DNA of 64,000 bases from Kushneria indalinina DSM 14324 (GTDB lineage: Bacteria; Pseudomonadota; Gammaproteobacteria; Pseudomonadales; Halomonadaceae): assembly GCF_003385845.1 (NCBI RefSeq), contig NZ_QRDJ01000006.1:868001-932000 (forward strand). Direction: 5' to 3'. Both the position numbers and the translations under genes were made by a program. The notes under the pieces were generated by a model. That model saw only the letters and a list, made by a program, of their open reading frames with translations. It searched no databases and was not told the DNA's origin. This document shows positions 19,402-27,816 of the stretch, piece after piece; within the stretch, counting starts at the first letter, position 1, and the number at the start of each line of letters is the position of its first letter.

Positions 19402-20511
19402 TCAGCTGAGGCGTTCGTGCTGCTCGGCCTCGGCCAGCGCCGCCTGCAGGCGATCACGATCGAGATGCTTGCCGATCACCACCAGCCGGGTCTGGCGCGT
19501 TTCGTCACTGCGCCAGGGGCGGTCAAAGTGATGGGTAAGCCGGTTGCCCACCGCGTGAAGCACCTGGCGCATGGGTTTGCCGACATCGACAAATCCTTTC
19601 ACCCGATAAATGGTCTGCTCGGCGAGTTCCTGCTCCAGCGCCTGAACCAGCATCTTGCTGTCCACGCTCGCCAGGGTGATGACACAGGAGTCGAAGTCGT
19701 CATGGGCATGGTGATGCTCGCGGCCATGGGCATGATGATCATCATGGTGGGTATGAATGTCGTCGGCCCGGCCTTCGGAGGCCAGCTGCATGCCCATGAC
19801 CGCGGCCACATCGACTTCCCCGTGGGTGGCCCAGAGGGTTTTGACCCGCTCGGGCAGCTCGCCACGCAGCTGCTGCTCCAGTACCCGGCGGGCTTCGTCA
19901 TCCAGCGCGTCGCCCTTGCTGATGATGACCAGATCCGCCGAGGCGAGCTGATCGTCGAGCAGCTCCTGAAGGCTCGGGTCGTGATCCAGACTCTCGTCGG
20001 CCTGACGCTGCGCTTCGATACGTTCGTGATCATGGGCGACCCGGCCGGCGGCCAGGGCCGGGCCGTCGACCACGGTAATAACGCTGTCCACGGTGCAGAA
20101 CTGCTTGATGTCCGGCCAGTTGAAGGCCTGTACCAGCGGCTTGGGCAGGGCAAGGCCCGAGGTCTCGATCAGGATGTGATCGATCTGGTCGCGGCGCTCG
20201 ACCAGCTTTTGCATCACCGGCAGAAACTCTTCTTCTACCGTGCAGCAGATACAGCCGTTGGCGAGCTCGAAGACACCCTGTTCGCGCTCAACGACCTCGT
20301 TTTCCTCGCAGGCCTCGAGCTGGCAGCTGCGCACCAGTTCAGCGTCGACATCCAGCTCGCCGAATTCGTTGACGATCACGGCGATGCGCTTGCCGCCGGC
20401 GTTACGCAACAGATGCGAGAGCAGGGTGGTCTTGCCGCTGCCGAGAAAGCCGGTCACCACGGTAGCGGGGATCTTGTGCAGCTCGGGGCGTGAAGATTCG
20501 ATAGGGGGCAT
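19402..20511 (-). CDS. cobW: CobW-type metallochaperone GTPase
   Basis: COG0523 GTPase thought to deliver metal, here probably cobalt for CobN. P-loop GFLGSGKTTLLSHLL lies near residue 25. The metal-binding CxCC motif is in NGCICCTVEEEF near 88. A dense histidine run (HTHHDDHHAHGREHHHAH) is near 245 and may buffer metal. A C-terminal CobW_C domain ends the 369 residues. I placed the start at ATG 20511 (MPPIESSRP), preceded by a GGAGAG-like sequence; the open frame extends to 20691 but lacks similarity. It lies between cobE and cobN, which supports a cobalt role over the zinc role of other COG0523 members. Confidence 0.93.
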   Translation of the reverse strand: MPPIESSRPELHKIPATVVTGFLGSGKTTLLSHLLRNAGGKRIAVIVNEFGELDVDAELVRSCQLEACEENEVVEREQGVFELANGCICCTVEEEFLPVMQKLVERRDQIDHILIETSGLALPKPLVQAFNWPDIKQFCTVDSVITVVDGPALAAGRVAHDHERIEAQRQADESLDHDPSLQELLDDQLASADLVIISKGDALDDEARRVLEQQLRGELPERVKTLWATHGEVDVAAVMGMQLASEGRADDIHTHHDDHHAHGREHHHAHDDFDSCVITLASVDSKMLVQALEQELAEQTIYRVKGFVDVGKPMRQVLHAVGNRLTHHFDRPWRSDETRQTRLVVIGKHLDRDRLQAALAEAEQHERLS

Positions 20512-20533
20512 GAGGCTCTCCTGATGATACGGG

Positions 20534-20968
20534 TTATTCGGTAAGGGCCATGTAGGCTGCCGGTGTGGCCAGTGCACAGGTAGCGCTGGCGCACTGCTGG
20601 CGGTTGACGAGCAGCCGGGCCGTCGCGCCGGTGTGCTGGCGTATGGCGGCAAGGGCGGCGGCTTCGGCCACGCCGGGCACGCCATGCACACGGCGGGTTG
20701 TCTCGCTGACCTGGCTCATCGCGGGTTCGCTCTCCCGTAATGCCTCTTTTGATAGCGCGATCAACGGGCAGTGACACGCCCTGGCCAGTGAGGTGATGGC
20801 GGTCTCGTGCTGGCGGCCTTCAAGCGTGGTCACCAGTGTGATCTGATCCGGCTGCAGCCCGGCCAGCGCCAGGGTTTGCACCGCCAGCGTCATGAGCGCA
20901 TCCGACGGGCAGTCCCGTCGACAGCCCACACCGAGGGCAATCGGGCCCCGTTCGGGTTCATTCGGCAT
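20534..20968 (-). CDS. cobE: cobalamin biosynthesis protein CobE (CbiG C-terminal-like)
   Basis: Small protein (144 aa from this start) of the CobE/CbiG-C family. The opening IALGVGCRRDCPSDALMTLAVQ matches the family pattern of a GxGCRRG/D segment. Family members are required in aerobic B12 synthesis, but their reaction is unclear. Two ATGs are possible, 20986 and 20968, both inside the end of cobB; neither has a strong ribosome-binding site and I favour 20968. Translation is presumably coupled to cobB, whose stop (20958) it overlaps. Confidence 0.85.
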   Translation of the reverse strand: MPNEPERGPIALGVGCRRDCPSDALMTLAVQTLALAGLQPDQITLVTTLEGRQHETAITSLARACHCPLIALSKEALRESEPAMSQVSETTRRVHGVPGVAEAAALAAIRQHTGATARLLVNRQQCASATCALATPAAYMALTE

Positions 20969-22322
20969 GCTGGTATCGCTCAACATGGACCGATGGCGTT
21001 GTTATTGCGTCCCTGCTCAGCAGCGCCGCCACGGCGGCAGGATTGGAGGGGAAGAACAGGTGCAGATAGCTGGCGGTCAGTCGACCGCGCCGAAAGATCG
21101 CCTCGCCTGGTGCCGGGTGGCTGGCACGACGGCCATACGCAATCGGTTCCAGCGTGTCGTGGCTTCGGGAGTGATGATGCGCATGGCCGCGAATCTCGCC
21201 TTCCGCCAGGGGCGCGCTCTGCATGCCCTGACAGCCGCGTTTGGTGCGCATCTCGCCGTGACCGGGCAGCACGCCGGCCATGGGGTGGCAGATGCCGTCC
21301 TGGTCGGTCAGGGTCTGCTGCAGATAGAGCATGCCGCCGCACTCGGCGAGAATGGGCAGACCGCGTGCATCAAGATGTCGAATGGCCTCGCACATGCTTT
21401 GATTGGCGCCCAGCGCCGCGGCGTGCAGTTCCGGATAGCCGCCCGGCAGCCACAGAGCATCAAGGGCCTCCGGCAGGCTCGTATCTGCCAGCGGCGAGAA
21501 CCAGCAGAGCTCGGCCCCCATGGCTTCCAGCAGTCGGGTATTGGCGGCGTAGATAAAGCTGAACGCTGCATCTCTTGCGACACCGATACGCTTGCCGGCC
21601 AGCGCGCGAGGCGGCGTGTCGATCTCCTGCGGTTCGAACGCCACCGCCGTGGGCAGTTCGGTCAGGGCCTGGCCTTCGAGCAGATCGGCGGCGGCATCGA
21701 GTCGAGCATCAAGGGACAGGCTATCGGGATCTTCCGCCTCGCCGGGCTGGACCAGCCCCAGATGACGCGAGGGCAGGGCAAGGTGCTCCTCTCGGGGCAT
21801 GGCGGCCAGTAGCCGGACATCATCGGGCAGGCTGTCTTCGATCAGCTGGCGGTGTCGCTCGCTGCCCAGCGCGTTGGCGACCAGACCGTGAAAGCGCATC
21901 TCCGGGCGATAGCGGGCCAGCCCCAGGCCGATGGCGGCCACGGTCTGCGCCATGCCGCGGGCATTGATGACACAGGCCACTGGAATGTCGAAGGCCACCG
22001 CCAGATCGGCACTCGATGGCGTGCCGTCATACAGCCCCATGGCGCCTTCGATCAGAATCAGGTCGGCCTCACGGGCGGCGCGGTACAGCTGCTCGCGGCA
22101 GAAGGTGTCACCGGCCATCCACAGATCCAGCGGTTCCACCGACGCGCCCGAGGCCAGCGCCAGAATCTGGGGATCCAGATAGTCGGGCCCGGTCTTGAAG
22201 ACCACGACCCGGCGGCCCTGGTGGCTGTGGTAGCGCGCCAGCGCGGCGGTGAGAGTGGTCTTGCCCTGACCCGAGGCCATGGCAGAAAGAAAGAGTGCCG
22301 GGCAGTACGCGGTATCTGACAT
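20958..22322 (-). CDS. cobB: cobyrinic acid a,c-diamide synthase
   Basis: Glutamine-dependent amidotransferase for side chains a and c of (hydrogeno)byrinic acid. The N-terminal P-loop-like ALFLSAMASGQGKTTLTAALAR is followed by VVVFKTGPDYLDP, both classical for CobB/CbiA. The C-terminal GATase nucleophile is in ILAECGGMLYLQ, near residue 328. Length 454 aa is normal. ATG 22322 shares a base with the cobO stop. With CobN in the operon, the substrate is probably hydrogenobyrinic acid. Confidence 0.97.
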   Translation of the reverse strand: MSDTAYCPALFLSAMASGQGKTTLTAALARYHSHQGRRVVVFKTGPDYLDPQILALASGASVEPLDLWMAGDTFCREQLYRAAREADLILIEGAMGLYDGTPSSADLAVAFDIPVACVINARGMAQTVAAIGLGLARYRPEMRFHGLVANALGSERHRQLIEDSLPDDVRLLAAMPREEHLALPSRHLGLVQPGEAEDPDSLSLDARLDAAADLLEGQALTELPTAVAFEPQEIDTPPRALAGKRIGVARDAAFSFIYAANTRLLEAMGAELCWFSPLADTSLPEALDALWLPGGYPELHAAALGANQSMCEAIRHLDARGLPILAECGGMLYLQQTLTDQDGICHPMAGVLPGHGEMRTKRGCQGMQSAPLAEGEIRGHAHHHSRSHDTLEPIAYGRRASHPAPGEAIFRRGRLTASYLHLFFPSNPAAVAALLSRDAITTPSVHVERYQHAE

Positions 22323-22963
22323 CAGTATTCGATCCCCGCCTGTGCCTTGACGCCGAGCCGGAAGGCGTGGCGCTCGTCGTGAATGATGCTGATGGTATCG
22401 GCGATGTCCTGAATTTCGCGGGCCATGGTGCGCCCGGTGATCATCACGTTCTGGTGGGCCGGTCGCGCCTTGAGGGCCCGGGCGATCTGCTCGGCGTCGA
22501 GATAGCCGTACTTGATCATGTAGGAAAGCTCGTCAAAGAGCAGAAAGTGATACTGGTCATCGGCAAGCAGGCGTTCTGCCAGTGCCCAGGCCTCCTGCGC
22601 CGCCTGACGTTCTCGTTCGGGGTCGCGCACTTCCCAGCTGAAGCCGTGGCCCATGACGTGAAAGTCGACCTGCGGGTGCTCGTTGAAAAAAAGATACTCG
22701 CCGGTGGCGCGTCGGCCCTTGATGAACTGAATGACCGCACAGCGCTGTCCGTGGCCCATGGCGCGGGCCATGGTGCCAAAGGCCGAGCTGCTTTTGCCCT
22801 TGCCGTTGCCCTTGAGCACGATCAAAACACCGCGTTCCTGATCGGCATTGGCAATGCGCTCATCAACGATGCGCTTTTTGGTCGCCATGCGCTGCTGATA
22901 GCGGCTGGCCTCCTGATCGGTGTTGTCGTCACTATGGTTGTCATCACTATGGTGCTGACTCAC
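22322..22963 (-). CDS. cobO: cob(I)yrinic acid a,c-diamide adenosyltransferase
   Basis: CobA/CobO-type ATP:corrinoid adenosyltransferase that attaches the upper 5'-deoxyadenosyl ligand. P-loop VLKGNGKGKSSSAFGTM lies near residue 50 and VMITGRTMAREIQDIADT near 180. Length 213 aa is slightly long because of a His/Asp-rich head (HHSDDNHSDDN) not usual in the family. ATG 22963 overlaps the chlID stop. EutBC, encoded next to this operon, needs the product's final form. Confidence 0.97.
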   Translation of the reverse strand: MSQHHSDDNHSDDNTDQEASRYQQRMATKKRIVDERIANADQERGVLIVLKGNGKGKSSSAFGTMARAMGHGQRCAVIQFIKGRRATGEYLFFNEHPQVDFHVMGHGFSWEVRDPERERQAAQEAWALAERLLADDQYHFLLFDELSYMIKYGYLDAEQIARALKARPAHQNVMITGRTMAREIQDIADTISIIHDERHAFRLGVKAQAGIEY

Positions 22964-24945
22964 GATGTTCTCCCGGGCGCTGTCGTCGTAAGGGGGTGAG
23001 GATGCGACGCGGCCGGTGTGTTGTTGGTCGTGTTGTCGACCAGGCCGTCCAGGGTATGACAGGTGGCGCCAAGCGTTGCGGCCAGTTCCTGCGCGCGGCC
23101 CAGTGCTTCCCCCCGGGGTTCGCAGTCGACGATGTGCGTCTCACAGGCGAAGAGGGGGATGTCCAGGTCATCCCGACTGCGGGCATCGGTGAGTATCCAG
23201 AGGCTGGTGGTCACACCGGGCTTCTGGCGCGAGAGCTGCGTCAGACGCTGGCGGGTGTCATCAAGCCCTTGTCGCAGGGGCGTGCCGCCGCCCGGTTCAA
23301 TTCTTTCCAGCAGGGGCGCGATCGTGCGCGGCGCCCGCCGGGGCGTCATGACCTCGGTAAGGCCGTCACCGCCCAGCGTCAGCAGCATCAGCTGCTCACG
23401 CGTGAGATAGGCATTGGAGGCGAGTCGCTCGACCAGCGCCATGGCCCTTTCAAGCTGGCGCGACCGCTGCTGGCCACCCTGACGGCTCAGGCTGGAGCCG
23501 GAAATATCCAGCACGATGCAGGTGAGTTTCTCAGGACGACGTCTTTCGCGCTGCCAGACCAGTGACTGCGGACCGTCGAGCGATAGGCGACCGTGGTGGG
23601 TCGCTGCCCTGCGCAGGCTCCCGGGCCAGTCGATACGCGCTCGGCCGATGGCATGGCGGCCCTTCATTTGTGTATGTTTCTGTCCGGTCCGCGGTGTCGG
23701 TTCGGCTGAGGGCAGCTGAATAGATCCGCCGGTAGTCGCATTCAGGGCAAGCGATGGCCGGTGGGCTGGTAGATGGCCCCAGTCACCGTTGTGCTTGTCA
23801 CGACGATCACCACGATTCTCGTCAGACGCCTGATGCTCTTTGCGGTTGTCAGAATGCGGTGGCGGCGCCGCATCAGTCCGGTCGCCCGAGGCCTCGTGGC
23901 GCGATGTGAGATCGGGCCGGTTCGGCGCCTCGGGGGGCGTTCGACGCCCCTGATAGCGGTCCGATTGATCAGGCGCCTTGCTCTCTTCCGGTGGCCTGCT
24001 TTCTGTATCGGCTGTGTCGCGCCGAGCGCTGCCGTTGTCATTGCCGGAGTTGCCGTTTTCAGATGTGTCGGCCTTTTCCTCCCATTCGGGGGCCCGATGG
24101 GCCAGCACCAGTGGCGCCAGTGACTCGATATCTTCCAGCGTGACGGTGTTTCGACCCTGCCAGGCGGCATGAGCCAGCGCCCCCCGACGCCAGGCGAGAT
24201 CGGCGCGCACGCCCTCCACGCCGGCCTCGACGCAGCGCCTGGCAATGATGCGAGCCAGTTCGGGAGGCAGGGCGACCGTCGTGAGTCGTTCACGAGCAGC
24301 CTGCAGTCGATCGCTCAAATGTGACTGCTCATCCTGCCAGGCGGCCATGAAGGCATGAGGGTCGTGATCGAAGGCCAGCCGGCGCTCGACAATCTGCAGG
24401 CGCTGCTCGATATCCGGGGCGGCGTGATCCAGTACGGACAGGCCGAAGCGGTCCAGCAGCTGCGCTCGCAGCTCGCCTTCATCGGGATTCATGGTACCGA
24501 CCAGCAGGAACTCTGCGGGGTGTTGATGGCTGATGCCATCGCGTTCGACATGGTTGACGCCGCTGGCGGCCACATCGAGCAGCAGATCGACCAGCGCATC
24601 GGGCAGCAGATTGACCTCGTCGATATAGAGCACGCCTTCATGAGCGCGTGCGAGCAGACCGGGCTGGAAGGCGACTTCACCATCGCCCAGGGCCCGCCCC
24701 AGATCCAGCGTGCCGGTCAGCTGGGCTTCGTCGGCGCCCAGCGGCAGTGTGATCAGTGACGAGCGGGAAAAGGGCAGCAGCTCGGCAAGGCTGCGTGCCA
24801 GTGTGGATTTGGCCGTACCGCGCGGACCGCTGACGAGCACGCCACCCAGACGCGGGTCCAGTGCGGCCAGAATCAGCGCAAGCTTGAGGCGCTCGTGACC
24901 GGTGACGGCCGCAAAGGGGAAAAGGGGGCGTGTGGTCCGGGTCAT
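22960..24945 (-). CDS. ChlI-ChlD fusion, probable ATPase subunit of the cobaltochelatase
   Basis: AAA+ ATPase plus von Willebrand A protein related to magnesium chelatase subunits I and D. Walker A is SGPRGTAKSTLARSL near residue 45; Walker B and sensor are VLYIDEVNLLPD near 112. A linker (about residues 300-440) rich in Asp, Asn, Arg and Ser joins it to a VWA domain with MIDAS motif DISGSS near 490 and TDARSRDD. The product probably powers CobN in place of separate CobS/CobT; no bacteriochlorophyll gene is present to suggest magnesium. Start ATG 24945 has GGAGG four bases upstream and overlaps the stop of a possible leader ORF; ATG 24969 is an alternative. First structural gene after the AdoCbl riboswitch. 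Confidence 0.9.
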   Translation of the reverse strand: MTRTTRPLFPFAAVTGHERLKLALILAALDPRLGGVLVSGPRGTAKSTLARSLAELLPFSRSSLITLPLGADEAQLTGTLDLGRALGDGEVAFQPGLLARAHEGVLYIDEVNLLPDALVDLLLDVAASGVNHVERDGISHQHPAEFLLVGTMNPDEGELRAQLLDRFGLSVLDHAAPDIEQRLQIVERRLAFDHDPHAFMAAWQDEQSHLSDRLQAARERLTTVALPPELARIIARRCVEAGVEGVRADLAWRRGALAHAAWQGRNTVTLEDIESLAPLVLAHRAPEWEEKADTSENGNSGNDNGSARRDTADTESRPPEESKAPDQSDRYQGRRTPPEAPNRPDLTSRHEASGDRTDAAPPPHSDNRKEHQASDENRGDRRDKHNGDWGHLPAHRPSLALNATTGGSIQLPSAEPTPRTGQKHTQMKGRHAIGRARIDWPGSLRRAATHHGRLSLDGPQSLVWQRERRRPEKLTCIVLDISGSSLSRQGGQQRSRQLERAMALVERLASNAYLTREQLMLLTLGGDGLTEVMTPRRAPRTIAPLLERIEPGGGTPLRQGLDDTRQRLTQLSRQKPGVTTSLWILTDARSRDDLDIPLFACETHIVDCEPRGEALGRAQELAATLGATCHTLDGLVDNTTNNTPAASHPHPLTTTAPGRTS

Positions 24946-25070
24946 GCCACCTCCGGGCAAGAGAGGCATGACGACACCAAAAGACGGCCCGTCGACCCTA
25001 TGGAGTCCGTGGCAGCGTCAACAAACGCAGCGGCTGTCGGCAGGGACAGCCACCTGATAGGAAAATGCAT
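24942..25070 (-). CDS. possible leader ORF between AdoCbl riboswitch and chlID
   Basis: A 42-codon frame starts at ATG 25070 (MHFPIRWLSLPTAAAF...) with CAGGAG ten bases upstream. It ends in TGA at 24942, overlapping the chlID start as ATGA. It lies entirely between the riboswitch aptamer and chlID. I recognise no family. The overlap suggests translational coupling, but chance cannot be excluded for so short a frame. Confidence 0.35.
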   Translation of the reverse strand: MHFPIRWLSLPTAAAFVDAATDSIGSTGRLLVSSCLSCPEVA

Positions 25071-25154
25071 CAATCGTGTGCTCCTGCGTATCGACCCGTA
25101 CGCGTGGCAGTCATTACTGATGATGTCGTAAGCATCACCACCCTGTATTATCGC

Positions 25155-25345
25155 CGGGCCGGTCTCCGGGCTGACGAGCTGGCAGATAGGTGTTCTGCCG
25201 GGCTGAAGCACCTTCCCGACCATGAAGAAGGTCAGTGGTCTGGCGCCAGGCGCCTGCTTCAAGCCACTCGATTACCGTTGCGGGGACAGCAGTGAACTTG
25301 CATCACTTTCCCGATTATCCCGTGCAGACGGCACGGGCACCCGAG
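25155..25345 (-). promoter_or_regulatory. adenosylcobalamin (B12) riboswitch
   Basis: On the minus strand the order of conserved blocks is right for a cobalamin aptamer: GGGTGCCCG (near 25340), then GGGAAAGTGATGCAAGTTCA, the B12-box core TGTCCCCGCAACGGTAA (25270-25286), and the closing CCCGGAGACCGGCC (near 25157-25170). It precedes chlID-cobO-cobB-cobE-cobW-cobN-cobQ and should repress it when AdoCbl is abundant. The divergent cobT operon lacks an obvious copy. A hairpin GGCTGTC / GACAGCC lies in the following leader at about 25031-25050. Confidence 0.93.
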
Positions 25346-25382
25346 CGCTGCTCATCGTGGGCCGGGGCAATGATGGAGTCAA

Positions 25383-25407
25383 GCCCGGCGCAGCGGTGCG
25401 CCCGGGC
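25383..25407. other. GC-rich hairpin between divergent cob operons
   Basis: GCCCGGCGCA and TGCGCCCGGGC form a nearly perfect stem (one bulged C) with loop GCGG. It sits between the riboswitch and the cobT start. It lacks a T tract, so it is not a simple terminator; it could shape either leader. Confidence 0.4.
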
Positions 25408-25470
25408 CCGCCTGAGGCGTGGCGTCACTTTATCGTTGTTCCGCTACCGGGTGCCTGGTAGCGTCTGTGC

Positions 25471-26523
25471 ATGTTTACCCGAGTCAATGTCATGACCTTT
25501 AACATTTCACCACCTGACGGTGGCGATGACGCCAGTATTCAGGCCCACATCGATAGCCGATTAAAGCCGCCGGGGTCGCTGGGCACGCTGGAAACCACGG
25601 CGGCGTCACTGGTGCGTATTCTGGGGCCGTCACGGACTGCCATTGAATCGCCGGTCATGCTCCTTTTTGCCGGCGACCACGGCGTGGCAGCCGAAGGGGT
25701 CTCTATTGTCGAGCCCTCGATCACCCATCTGATGGTGCATCACTTTCTTGCGGGCACGGCCTCGATCAACGTGTTCTGTCGCCAGGCCGACCTGGCGCTT
25801 AAGGTGATCGATTGCGGCACGCTCAAGGCGCATGAACCGCATCCGCAGCTGGTCAGTCAGCGTCTGGGGGAGATGACGGCCCCCTTTCATCGTGAGCCCG
25901 CCATGACGCTCGAGCAGCTCGACACAGCGTTTGACAACAGTCGTCGGCTGATCGATGAGCTTCATGCCGACGGGTGCAATCTGATCGCACTGGGGGAGAT
26001 GGGCATTGGCAACACGACCAGTGCCAGCGCGCTGATGGCGGCGTTGACCCATCTGCCGTTTGAGATGTGCATTGGGGCCGGCAGCGGCGTGACGCCAACC
26101 ATCATGAAGCGCAAGCAGGAGATCGTGCAGCTGGGGCTTCAGCGTCATGCCCAGGCCCTGCTGGATCCGCAATCGACGCTGGCGGCACTGGGCGGTTTTG
26201 AAATCGCCAGCATGGTGGGCGCGATTCTGGCCGCTGCCGAAAAGGGCATGGTGGTTCTGGTCGATGGTTTCATTACCACCGTGGCGGCGCTGTGTGCCTG
26301 TCGTCTTGCACCGCAGGCACGGGGCTATCTGATCTTTTCACACTGTGGCGACGAGCGCGGTCACAGGCCACTGCTGGATCAGCTCGAGGCGGTGCCTCTT
26401 CTGCATATGGGACTGCGCCTGGGAGAAGGGTCCGGTGCGGCCCTGGCATTGCCGCTGCTGCGCTCGGCGCTGGCCTTTTATCACGAGATGGCCTCGCTGG
26501 ATGACGCCGGTTTGACGTTATGA
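25471..26523 (+). CDS. cobT: nicotinate-nucleotide:dimethylbenzimidazole phosphoribosyltransferase
   Basis: Makes alpha-ribazole 5'-phosphate from DMB and nicotinate mononucleotide for the lower ligand. Family motifs: RLKPPGSLGTLE near residue 33, LLFAGDHGVAAEGVS near 68, GEMGIGNTTSASAL near 175 and GFITTVAAL near 268. Length 350 aa is normal. ATG 25471 and ATG 25492 (MTFNISPP) are both possible and neither has a strong ribosome-binding site; the second matches family N-termini slightly better. First gene of cobT-cobS-cobU-cobC, all overlapping. Named in the Salmonella sense. Confidence 0.96.
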   Translation: MFTRVNVMTFNISPPDGGDDASIQAHIDSRLKPPGSLGTLETTAASLVRILGPSRTAIESPVMLLFAGDHGVAAEGVSIVEPSITHLMVHHFLAGTASINVFCRQADLALKVIDCGTLKAHEPHPQLVSQRLGEMTAPFHREPAMTLEQLDTAFDNSRRLIDELHADGCNLIALGEMGIGNTTSASALMAALTHLPFEMCIGAGSGVTPTIMKRKQEIVQLGLQRHAQALLDPQSTLAALGGFEIASMVGAILAAAEKGMVVLVDGFITTVAALCACRLAPQARGYLIFSHCGDERGHRPLLDQLEAVPLLHMGLRLGEGSGAALALPLLRSALAFYHEMASLDDAGLTL

Positions 26524-27302
26524 ATCGCGACGGCCTGATGCGTCAGTGGCAGTGGGGCTGCCTGGCGGTGAGTTTTCTGACCCGCCTGCCGGTGCGCATT
26601 CGTGGCGAGGTCACGCCGCAGGCGCTGGGGCGCTGTCATCGCTGGTTCTCGCTGGTCGGGGCGCTGATCGGGCTGGGGCTTGCCCTGGTGTACTGGGGCA
26701 TCGAAGCCTATCTGCCCTCAGCGGTGGCGGTGTTCATGGTCCTGGGGCTGTCGCTCTGGCTCACCGGTGCGCTGCACGAGGATGGGCTGGCGGACTGCAT
26801 GGATGGTCTCGGCGGCGGACAGGATGTGGCGCAGCGTCTGGCCATCATGAAGGACAGCCGGGTAGGCAGCTACGGCGTGCTGGCGCTGAGCGTGAGTCTG
26901 GTTGGTCGTTGGCTGCTGTTGAGCGCGCTGGCGCAGCAGGACGCCGCTCTGGTGATGGTCGCCCTTATCACCTCTCACAGTCTGAGCCGTGGGCTGGCGG
27001 CCTTCATGATGGGCCTGCTGCCGTATCTTCGATCGGATGGTCACAGCAAGGTGCAGGCGCTGACCGGGCATCAGCGCGGCAGTGATCGTGGCTGGCTGGC
27101 TGGCATCGCCGTCATTGTGGCGGTCCTGGCCGCCGGTGTGGCGTCGGGGCTCGTATTGCTTCTGACAACGGCGCTGTCGGGGCTGGTCCTGTATCGCTGG
27201 CTGAACCGACAGCTTGGTGGTGTTACGGGGGATGCGCTGGGCGCCGTGCAGCAGATTACCGAAATTCTGTTATATCTGGTTCTGGTGGTGCTTCATGCAT
27301 GA
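26520..27302 (+). CDS. cobS: adenosylcobinamide-GDP ribazoletransferase (cobalamin synthase)
   Basis: Integral inner-membrane enzyme joining adenosylcobinamide-GDP to alpha-ribazole. Six or so hydrophobic segments are visible. The family motif GALHEDGLADCMDGLGGG lies near residue 83 (metal-binding acidic cluster), and KDSRVGSYGV follows. Length 260 aa is normal. ATG 26520 overlaps the cobT stop. The 3' end overlaps the cobU start. Confidence 0.96.
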   Translation: MNRDGLMRQWQWGCLAVSFLTRLPVRIRGEVTPQALGRCHRWFSLVGALIGLGLALVYWGIEAYLPSAVAVFMVLGLSLWLTGALHEDGLADCMDGLGGGQDVAQRLAIMKDSRVGSYGVLALSVSLVGRWLLLSALAQQDAALVMVALITSHSLSRGLAAFMMGLLPYLRSDGHSKVQALTGHQRGSDRGWLAGIAVIVAVLAAGVASGLVLLLTTALSGLVLYRWLNRQLGGVTGDALGAVQQITEILLYLVLVVLHA

Positions 27303-27816
27303 GCTGATTCTTGGCGGTGCGCGCAGTGGCAAAAGCGCCCATGGTGAGCGGCTTGCCGCGCAAAGTGATGGTGAGGTGACCTATATAGCGACAGCGCAGG
27401 TGCATGATGACAGCGAAATGTACACGCGCATCAAGGCCCACCAGGCGCGAAGGCCCGCTCACTGGGCGCTGGTGGAGGCGCCGCTGGCCCTTGGCGATGC
27501 CATCGCCTGTCATGCCCGGCCTGATCGCCTATTACTGGTGGACTGCCTGACCCTCTGGCTGACCAACCTTCTGCTTGAAGGCGAAGAGCGCTTCGTACAG
27601 GAACGTGCTCGACTGCTGGAGGCTCTCAGCGCCGCTCCCGGTCGTGTCCTGATGGTCAGCAATGAGGTGGGTCAGGGGGTGGTGCCCATGAATGCCCTGT
27701 CACGACGCTTCGTGGATGAAGCCGGCCGGCTTCATCAGGCGCTGGCGGAACATTGTCAACGCGTCTGGTGGGTGGTCGCCGGACTGCCGCAGTGCCTCAA
27801 GGGCGACAGAGCATGA
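27295..27816 (+). CDS. cobU: bifunctional adenosylcobinamide kinase / adenosylcobinamide-phosphate guanylyltransferase
   Basis: P-loop protein of 173 aa that phosphorylates adenosylcobinamide and activates it with GTP. The nucleotide motif GGARSGKSAHGERLA starts at residue 6. The segment TYIATAQVHDDSEMYTRIKAHQARRP holds the conserved His that accepts the guanylyl group, and LLLVDCLTLWLTNLL and SNEVGQGVVP are standard. ATG 27295 (MHELILGG) overlaps the cobS stop by eight bases; an in-frame extension to 27214 lies inside cobS. Confidence 0.96.
   Translation: MHELILGGARSGKSAHGERLAAQSDGEVTYIATAQVHDDSEMYTRIKAHQARRPAHWALVEAPLALGDAIACHARPDRLLLVDCLTLWLTNLLLEGEERFVQERARLLEALSAAPGRVLMVSNEVGQGVVPMNALSRRFVDEAGRLHQALAEHCQRVWWVVAGLPQCLKGDRA

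Noticed and set aside
19366-20691. Longer cobW frame starting at 20691
   Set aside because: The extra 60 residues overlap cobE in another frame and lack similarity; ATG 20511 gives the usual GTPase start.
25471-25490. Riboswitch for the plus-strand cobT operon
   Set aside because: No B12 box or conserved core exists on the plus strand; all cobalamin elements at 25155-25345 read on the minus strand.
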